Positions 57,875 to 64,000 of a DNA stretch of 64,000 nt are shown here, in pieces. Position 1 is the first letter of the stretch; each line of letters begins with the position of its first letter. Below the pieces are notes generated by a model. The model was not told the DNA's origin, ran no database searches, and saw only the letters and a program-made list of their open reading frames with translations. Both the position numbers and the translations under genes were made by a program. Source of the DNA: Rotaria sp. Silwood1 (lineage: Eukaryota; Rotifera; Eurotatoria; Philodinida; Philodinidae); the NCBI GenBank assembly GCA_905250075.1, contig CAJNOP010000716.1, positions 23,056-87,055 of the forward strand. Direction: 5' to 3'.

Positions 57875-58327
57875 CATCTCTGTCAAAATCAGCAATTTTA
57901 ATTATCATCTCGAATTATAAGTCTTTTTTTCATAAAAAGACTAAATTTTTCAATATATTTAGAGCAAGATTATTCTGTTTTTCAAACAAAAATACTTTCA
58001 TTTCCGATATCAGAATGATATCTTGTGCATATCACTAGAACGAGTACAGTGAGCTCGATCCATGAGTATGATTTTTAAATGAAGAAAGATAATTTTCAGA
58101 ATGTAAATTATTTCAAAAAACAACAGCTCTCTTAAGTATTTTTAATACAATATTACCGATAGAAAATTGGTGTGAGAATTTTTTTGACAATAAATCTTCA
58201 AGTATACCATTAGACAGTCCATCAAAAGCTGCACGAAACCAGATATCCAGGTAATACCCTATTGTCTTTATGAAAAGTTAAGTTCTAGGTAAATATTTTG
58301 TAGAGAACATGATCAAGAAAAAAAATT

Positions 58328-58782
58328 GGACCAACTGATATATTCATGCATGAACACTATGTCTTTTCTGTCATCAAATGTTATGAAAATTCTTTGATTC
58401 CATTGGCTCAAACGGTAAATAAAAGAAAAAAAGCAAAGAAGAAAATAAATAAAAATTTAGTTAGCTTCAAAAACACATGGCAGTTGATGCATTATTTTGA
58501 AAAAAAGTCATCATAGAAAACGCTCATTTCTATCCATCTGTCTATTGTGAAAAAAAGTTGCAGAACCACATATATTACTATTTTCATCAGGCTATTCTCG
58601 ACATATCTACATCAATATTATATGAGATGCTTTTTTATCGAGCCGTATATTATTCAACAGAAATGCAAACAGATCAAAACGGACGACGATTTATCGTTTT
58701 AGTACTATTCTACAATGGCTAAGTAGTTTTATCCTTAGAAAAACCAACTTGTTCTTATGGCCATCTTTATTTTGATTGTTGA
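58328..58782 (+). pseudogene. Possible remnant of a histidine acid phosphatase gene
   Basis: Two coding-like pieces are separated by decayed sequence. The first, MHEHYVFSVIKCYENSLIPL ending at a GTAAAT donor (about 58328-58415), resembles the CYxxxSLIPLxQT segment seen in histidine phosphatases. The second (about 58567-58782) reads DISTSILYEMLFYRAVYY, then NGRRFIVLVLFYNG, a stop, then TCSYGHLYFDC and a stop. This echoes the family's ..S.L.FEL......Y.V...YNG....L..C....C order. The catalytic N-terminal RHG region was not found. Assignment is tentative. Confidence 0.3.
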
Positions 58783-59364
58783 ATAATCTGCAAGTAACCA
58801 TTGGATAAATCGACAAGACTTGATTGAAAACGATGCCAAACTACAAATTCACAAAAAGTCTAGACAAAGAAAAATTGATCAATCAACTCATAATGCATTA
58901 CACTCATGACAATGCAAGATAACAATATAGAAAAGAATTTCGTTTATTATGAAATGAATTATTCAATGAAACTCCAACAGGAGAACTAAGAATACAGACA
59001 CAGATATGTCATGATTAATTTTCCAAAGTTTAAATAATAAACTTCCTATAGCTTCTGAATCACAACATCAGAATGCAGCAACAATAAACAACTATTATAT
59101 TCTTCCTAAAAAAAAAAAGCATTTTCAGACATTTTTATCAAGGGGCGATTTAGTAAAGGCCAAAAAACGTCGTGAAAGCTTTGTTTGATGTTTTTTGTTT
59201 TCAAATTAAAATTATTAATTTTAAAACACACTTGTATCCACATCGTTGATTACTGAAAAATAAAAATTGAGACTAGCAGATTGAACTTGTCTTTTCACAG
59301 TTAAGAAATAGATCGGTCTGTTTTCAACTATTACATCTTCATCATAAATAAACTTTGATTTTAT

Positions 59365-61254
59365 TCAGTTTTGAAATTTGTCAAATGGAAAAGCATTTAT
59401 CAATTTTGTCAAGTTGAGTTTAGGTGGATTTTCTCCTCCCATTGCAATAGCTTTATCAATAGTTGTTGCATATCGAAGAGTTCTATTCGTACCTTCATAA
59501 TAATCATGAAATTTGAATAAATCAAGAAGAGGTGATTTTAATAATCTAGCAGGTACTCCAAAAGCTTCTGATAAAATAATTCCATGTAATGATGTTGATA
59601 TAACTAATTCACTTTGAACAATTAAATTCAACAATTCATTCCATGGTAAAAATGCATGAACTGTTACTATTTGATTTATTCCAGAGGTGATAGACTTTTT
59701 ATAAACATCTATATAATGTAGTATAAGAAGTCTTCGAATTATTGGTTTTGTAGATTTCTTAAATGACGTTAAATAATAAGGTAACAACAATGCTGGATCA
59801 CCATAAATTTCTGGTATAGTTAAATTATACTTTGACATAAGAATACTTCTTGTTCGTGGACCACGTACAGCCCTTATATCAATTGTAAGATTTGATATCG
59901 ATTTCCAACGAGAAATAAAAGATGAAGCACTTATAAGACCAGAACCCCATATAACATCATGTGAACATGCAAATCCAATTATACTCCCAATAGCTAATAA
60001 TTTTGGCTTCTCACAGAATGATTTTTCGTTAACACTTGTAATAACTGTAAGATTATAGTTAAGAATTGATTGTACAAGAATATGAGATAATTTATCACCG
60101 AAATTATCATTCATACTACTAGGCTTATAATAAAATAATGGAAAATCTTTAGTTACTTTAATATTATCAATACGTAATGAATTTCTATGATTTGAATAAG
60201 ATAATGAAGGAACTATCACTATTGTATCATATATGATAATAGTACTTACAATAATAATAATAATAATAATAAGATATAATTTCATACGTGCCATAAATAA
60301 TACAAATATTGAACTAGTTTTGTAAAATAGAATACCAATAACTATAATTAAATTACCTATAATCATCATTAAACTTATATAAGAACGAAAATAAATAGTT
60401 GATGCTAAAATTAATATTGGTCGTTTTAACATTGTTATTAAACTATGTGTAACTAATGATACTTGACTACATACTATTATTGATGTTGTATTATAGATAA
60501 AACTACATAAACCAATTAGTAATAATAGAATTCTATATTTTTGAATTAATAAATAAGAAAAATCACTCATAAGAAGTAATATCAATGATAATAATGTACT
60601 TATTCCAAATAAAATAATTTGTATATAGATATCTTTACTTTTAATAGTCAAATGTTGAATACAAATATTTCGAATAATCATTGAAAAACTATTCAATATT
60701 CCAAGTAGAATTGTTATACTCAATAAATTACATTGACCACTTTTCCATGTAGCCAATATAGTACCAAATAGCATTAGAAAAATTCCAATCCATTTTTCTG
60801 TCTTATGAATTTTTGAGGATTCAGTTTTATGTTCGTCTTTAATCGGCATAGGTATAAAATATACTAGAATACTTGCTAATAATGGTTCTAGAGCACGTAT
60901 TGTATGAACACAGGGTATATTTGACAATGTCAACATCAAATTCATAATCATTATTCCTATACAATGTGATGATCCACCAAAAATAAAAAATATTTGATTT
61001 CTCTTCGAACTTTTTAGGCTAGCTAAATATGTGACAAATGGTTGATTTGTTGATGAATCATCGTTTATTTGATTTGATAAAATTGTTGTTACATGTATTA
61101 TAATCGTTCCAAAGTAGCAGGACAAATTTTGGATGAATGCTGCTATACATATAATTGAAAAAACATCTCGATTATTCTTGTTGTATGAACTGACTGAATT
61201 GAAATATTTTTGAAGAAATAAAGCAAATCCAACTGATGATATGTACCATATCAA
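59365..61254 (-). CDS. Fusion of a TPT/SLC35-like transporter and a polysaccharide pyruvyl transferase-like domain (5' end lost in a gap)
   Basis: 629 codons are visible. The frame runs without ATG into the N-gap at 61260, so the start is missing. Codons 1-320 encode about nine to ten membrane helices resembling the triose-phosphate/nucleotide-sugar transporter family (WYISSVGFALFLQKYF, VHTIRALEPLLASILVYF, SLITMLKRPILILASTIYF). At codon 321 an internal MARMKLYLIIII run forms a second signal-anchor-like helix, followed by a polysaccharide pyruvyl transferase-like domain: NFGDKLSH (383-390), VIWGSGLIS, IRAVRGPRTRSIL, IYGDPALLLPYYL, STSLHGIILSEAFGVPARLL (552-571). Known members transfer pyruvate ketals to sugars. 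Transport plus glycan modification in the Golgi is inferred. No stop or splice site separates the halves. The Ile run is encoded by an AAT/ATT microsatellite (60251-60272). Confidence 0.8.
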   Translation of the reverse strand: MIWYISSVGFALFLQKYFNSVSSYNKNNRDVFSIICIAAFIQNLSCYFGTIIIHVTTILSNQINDDSSTNQPFVTYLASLKSSKRNQIFFIFGGSSHCIGIMIMNLMLTLSNIPCVHTIRALEPLLASILVYFIPMPIKDEHKTESSKIHKTEKWIGIFLMLFGTILATWKSGQCNLLSITILLGILNSFSMIIRNICIQHLTIKSKDIYIQIILFGISTLLSLILLLMSDFSYLLIQKYRILLLLIGLCSFIYNTTSIIVCSQVSLVTHSLITMLKRPILILASTIYFRSYISLMMIIGNLIIVIGILFYKTSSIFVLFMARMKLYLIIIIIIIVSTIIIYDTIVIVPSLSYSNHRNSLRIDNIKVTKDFPLFYYKPSSMNDNFGDKLSHILVQSILNYNLTVITSVNEKSFCEKPKLLAIGSIIGFACSHDVIWGSGLISASSFISRWKSISNLTIDIRAVRGPRTRSILMSKYNLTIPEIYGDPALLLPYYLTSFKKSTKPIIRRLLILHYIDVYKKSITSGINQIVTVHAFLPWNELLNLIVQSELVISTSLHGIILSEAFGVPARLLKSPLLDLFKFHDYYEGTNRTLRYATTIDKAIAMGGENPPKLNLTKLINAFPFDKFQN

Positions 61255-61259
61255 AATAA

Positions 61260-61359
61260 NNNNNNNNNNNNNNNNNNNNNNNNNNNNNNNNNNNNNNNNN
61301 NNNNNNNNNNNNNNNNNNNNNNNNNNNNNNNNNNNNNNNNNNNNNNNNNNNNNNNNNNN
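61260..61359. other. Assembly gap (100 N)
   Basis: Exactly 100 N, the usual size of a gap of unknown length. It removes the 5' end of the fusion gene. A possible first exon, MLKTNQICSMLLCE with a GTGAGT donor, starts at 61471 on the minus strand, but its link across the gap is unproven. Confidence 1.
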
Positions 61360-61544
61360 TATAGATGTTAGTAAAAGTTAATGTTTTTTGATTAATTTTG
61401 TGACTAAAATTAGTGCACTTACGACTCACTTCACATAAGAGCATACTGCATATTTGATTAGTTTTAAGCATGTTACTTAGTTCAGTTATCAACAGACAAA
61501 AACAATTGAATCTATATGTTTGCTTGGCACAACATCATCTAGAA

Positions 61545-61690
61545 GATGGTTGTGGTATGTGGGTGTGGCTGGGTGTGGCTGTGGCTGTGGCTGTGCGTGG
61601 GTGTTGGTGTGTATATTAGCCAAAGTAATAGCCACAATCCTATGCACACCCATACTCATATCCACAGCCCACACCCACACCACACCGACA
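61545..61690. repeat. Largest TGTGGG-like G-block/C-block hairpin
   Basis: The G block 61545-61614 is dense in TGTGGG, TGTGGC and GGGTGTTGG units. The C block 61632-61690 carries CCACAATCC, CACACCCATAC and CCACAGCCCACACCCACACC. The spacer is about 17 bp. The two arms can pair over most of their length with mismatches. It separates the fusion gene (left) from the sulfotransferase pseudogene (right). Confidence 0.82.
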
Positions 61691-61759
61691 CCATTTTCTT
61701 GTCTCTTTATCTCTCTAGAAACCTTCCTCATAAGTGTTGATCGGCACATTGATGGCATC

Positions 61760-62179
61760 ATGCTGACAAGCAGAATGTGGTCTATTCGAGCTTCACGTAT
61801 TCGTTGCTGCTTTACTCTCACGATACTATCGATTCTTTATAATCGGTACAAACGTGAAGTCTAAGGCACAGAGACACATGCGTATGACCTTGCCCAGCGG
61901 CAGATTATTGCTAGAAACGGCAAGAACATCACGGTGTCCACGCGAAGAAATCACACTGCTAAGAGGTACACCTTTCTGGTAGCTGGCGTGCAAAAGAACG
62001 GTACCACAGCAATATATCATTATACACAATCATCTTCTTACCTTCTGCTATTCGGAAAGAAAGAACTTGATTTTTTCGATAACGGCGGATGCCATGGGTC
62101 ATCACCCAATTACGAGAAATACGAGGGTGGATTGGAGGTGAGGGTGATTAAACACTTCAACTCCTGTCCTTACACCTAG
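61760..62179 (+). pseudogene. Sulfotransferase pseudogene, N-terminal part only
   Basis: One frame runs from an ATG at 61760 (or 61775) to a TAG at 62177, with a single internal TAA at 61862-61864. Before it, MWSIRASRIRCCFTLTILSI looks like a type II signal anchor. After it, RYTFLVAGVQKNGTTAIYHY is the 5'-phosphosulfate (PAPS) binding loop (usual form GVQKGGTTAL), followed by GKKELDFFDNGG, the usual KELHFFD. The family's catalytic domain normally runs some 200 residues more; here it ends after SCPYT with no 3'-phosphate motif. GC content is higher than in flanking DNA. Parent enzymes sulfate carbohydrates in the Golgi. This copy is broken and truncated. Confidence 0.75.
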
Positions 62180-62390
62180 AAATCAGTTTACTTGGAGTGG
62201 ATGGGTTCGTTTGAGATGCAAAAAAACCATTCTCAAACTGAAATTTAAAAACTCGGTTTCATCGCATGTTCAGCTATGTTCCAAAAAGCTGTTTGAAAAA
62301 CTAGAGAAAAGATATTCATGTGTCACATCACCTCTAATTTAAAAATTACAAAAGATTTCATAAAAGCAAAGGTCCTTATTGTTTTAATAT

Positions 62391-64000
62391 TTACTCCAGG
62401 AAATATTGAGCTTTAAGTTCTTCAACCGATGCACTTGCGTATAGATTTTTCCATTCTATGATGGTATTGTCGTAGTTTTCTCTCGATGCTTTGTATTGAG
62501 CACCCTTTACTGAAGATAGAGCATCGTCTGAATTAGGTTCTCTCAATAATCGCAATATTTCCATGAAAACGTCGCGCATAGATGTTTTTTGCGACCAAGC
62601 TGTGCTCAATATGTCGTGGCAAATTTTCCCATCATCATTAATATTACAATGATAGATTTTTGTTATAAATCGAATTTCAGGTGGTTGTTGAGGATAGATT
62701 TGCGGAAACTCGATGAATAGCAGCCAACGACCATCTACATATGGCGTACCTATTTCACCATGCATGATCACTTTCCAGAAGAAAATGTTCTCTTTTGAAA
62801 TAAACAGTTCGAAGTTTTTTAATTCAGATTTATTTAAATTATTTATTTCAAGCATAATTCGTCTTAATGATATGTTTGATGCACGTCCATCGCTTATTTT
62901 TGCCTGTTTTGATGCCACAGCTGGCTTGTCTAAGAACTTTGATTGGCGACGTTGAGGATGTGTTATTTTACCACACGTATTTTCATCTCGGTCTTGGATA
63001 GATATGGTCGCCTCCAGTTCAAATAAATTTAACATCGAATCCTGATCATGCGGAATATCAGCATAATAATAACCTTTTGTTTTTTCACAAAACTCAACCA
63101 AGACATCGTTTGGTTTTGAATCAAAGCTAATTGCATCAAAAACAACATTGTTACTCAATAACATTTCTAAGATATCTGATTGTGACGTCTTACTACAATT
63201 GTCAGCACCATCAGTTAAGCAGATTATTAGTTCTTTGCATGTTGGACTCAGCCTTGATTGGGCTTGTTCTCGAAATGATCGAATTTGTCTTATTGCAACA
63301 TCAATAGCATCATATAATGGTGTGTCATAGCCGCATTCAGGTCGATTCTCTAATGCTCGATCAAAATAATTAAAGTCTCTTGTTATTTTGCACTGCACGA
63401 CTATTCTCACATCTAACTGTGCTCTTGTGAATTTTTTTCTCAGTTCAAGAGCATCAGGTGATTCATCATCAGCTCCAAAGTAAATCAAACCAAGAGCATG
63501 TGGTAGCCTATAGGATACTAAGCGGTCGCGCCAAGCACCAAAAGCCATTGTACTTAAATCTAATAAAGTATGTTTTTTGTCTTCCGTACTAGTCATCACA
63601 TGCATTGATCCACTGATATCAAATAGTATGCAAGTGACTTGCTCTATCTTTCTTATATCAGCAGCATTTTCTCTAATGACAACATGCGGTCGATGTGCAA
63701 GATGGTCAATTGTCTCGGCGTCGGCTTTTATAAAGTATTCAATTTTGTCTGTAGGGTCGAAACAAAGAAAACAATCTTTGTTATTTTTAGCTAAGCCTAG
63801 GACATATACAATATGACCATTGTTAAGTAATACGAATTGTGCATGATTGTGTTTGGATAACTTCGATGGATCAGCAAATGTAAATATACTGTAAAGATCA
63901 TTTGTAGATAATAGTTGTTTGATGTCTTCCATATCATTGTCCGTCAGGCGTTGTAGGTTATGATTCTGTTGAGAAACATTAGCGATAGACAACAGATCAG
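62391..64000 (-). CDS. von Willebrand A plus ubiquitin-conjugating (E2) domain protein, 5' end outside the window
   Basis: At least 533 codons (numbered from 63992), TAA at 62391. The frame stays open to the window edge without an ATG; the first in-frame ATG is at 63932. An N-terminal unknown region (about 20-115) is followed by a vWA domain (about 118-325) with a full MIDAS: DISGSM (125-130), the DTPLYDAI threonine and LTDGAD. A basic linker leads to an E2 (UBC) fold (about 375-525): WKVIMHGEIGTPYVDGRWLL, FPQIYPQQPPEIRFITKIYH, DGKICHDIL with catalytic Cys near 458, and a C-terminal helix. The usual HPN motif reads HCN, keeping His and the catalytic Asn. An active E2 whose vWA part recruits a metal-dependent partner is inferred. 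No introns seen. Confidence 0.9.
   Translation of the reverse strand, partial: DLLSIANVSQQNHNLQRLTDNDMEDIKQLLSTNDLYSIFTFADPSKLSKHNHAQFVLLNNGHIVYVLGLAKNNKDCFLCFDPTDKIEYFIKADAETIDHLAHRPHVVIRENAADIRKIEQVTCILFDISGSMHVMTSTEDKKHTLLDLSTMAFGAWRDRLVSYRLPHALGLIYFGADDESPDALELRKKFTRAQLDVRIVVQCKITRDFNYFDRALENRPECGYDTPLYDAIDVAIRQIRSFREQAQSRLSPTCKELIICLTDGADNCSKTSQSDILEMLLSNNVVFDAISFDSKPNDVLVEFCEKTKGYYYADIPHDQDSMLNLFELEATISIQDRDENTCGKITHPQRRQSKFLDKPAVASKQAKISDGRASNISLRRIMLEINNLNKSELKNFELFISKENIFFWKVIMHGEIGTPYVDGRWLLFIEFPQIYPQQPPEIRFITKIYHCNINDDGKICHDILSTAWSQKTSMRDVFMEILRLLREPNSDDALSSVKGAQYKASRENYDNTIIEWKNLYASASVEELKAQYFLE

Noticed and set aside
57178-57908. Overlapping frames in both strands of 100-166 residues
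   Set aside because: They come from the GC-rich MITE and telomere-like repeats; Arg/His/Pro-rich text without any domain.
61545-61690. A true chromosome end
   Set aside because: Unique genes lie on both sides, the block is under 150 bp, and both orientations are present.
61489-61821. His/Thr/Pro-rich frames
   Set aside because: Translations of the TGTGGG-like hairpin.

Overview
The window looks like nuclear DNA of a small metazoan, most likely a bdelloid rotifer close to Rotaria. The DNA is very AT-rich and the genes have GT-AG introns. The gene set fits: an adhesion GPCR, an inward rectifier K+ channel, a single-exon F-box/LRR protein, an astacin with beta-domain repeats, a bulb-type lectin and a polysaccharide-pyruvyl-transferase-like enzyme. 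TGTGGG-like blocks recur, and that is the telomere unit I recall for bdelloids. No rRNA, tRNA, CRISPR array, bacterial operon or viral element was recognised. The taxon is inferred, not proven. Two runs of N (15252-15261 and 61260-61359) mark assembly gaps.

Layout. 1-1730 is repeats: a 120-bp satellite, a 13-bp minisatellite and a GGAAACC fold-back. 1734-2102 is a bulb-lectin reading frame that lacks an ATG. 5832-14352 (minus) is a ten-exon secreted astacin with three tandem beta domains, two of them with duplicated introns. 14.9-29.4 kb is almost gene-free and full of fold-back and terminal-inverted-repeat elements, including a hAT-like element with a perfect 8-bp target duplication, plus pseudogene scraps. 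34765-38611 (plus) is a four-exon Kir channel. 39709-41725 (minus) holds two ISG12/IFI27-like paralogs. 42451-48388 (minus) is a 13-exon adhesion GPCR with an N-terminal C-type lectin domain and an intact GPS. 51865-53619 (plus) is an F-box protein. 53969-57065 is a 3.1-kb element made of nested palindromes. 59365-61254 (minus) is a membrane transporter fused in frame to a pyruvyl-transferase-like domain, cut off by a gap. 61760-62179 is a sulfotransferase pseudogene. 62391 to the window end (minus) is a von Willebrand A plus ubiquitin-conjugating (E2) fusion.

The astacin, Kir and GPCR models were rebuilt by hand from splice sites. Every exon joint keeps frame, giving 662, 615 and 972 codons. 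The genes do not form a pathway: secretion, excitability, surface sensing, protein turnover and glycan modification are all represented. What unites the window is the intergenic DNA: about ten independent palindromic structures, and repeated TGTGGG-like hairpins always arranged G-rich block first and C-rich block second, as in a head-to-head telomere junction.
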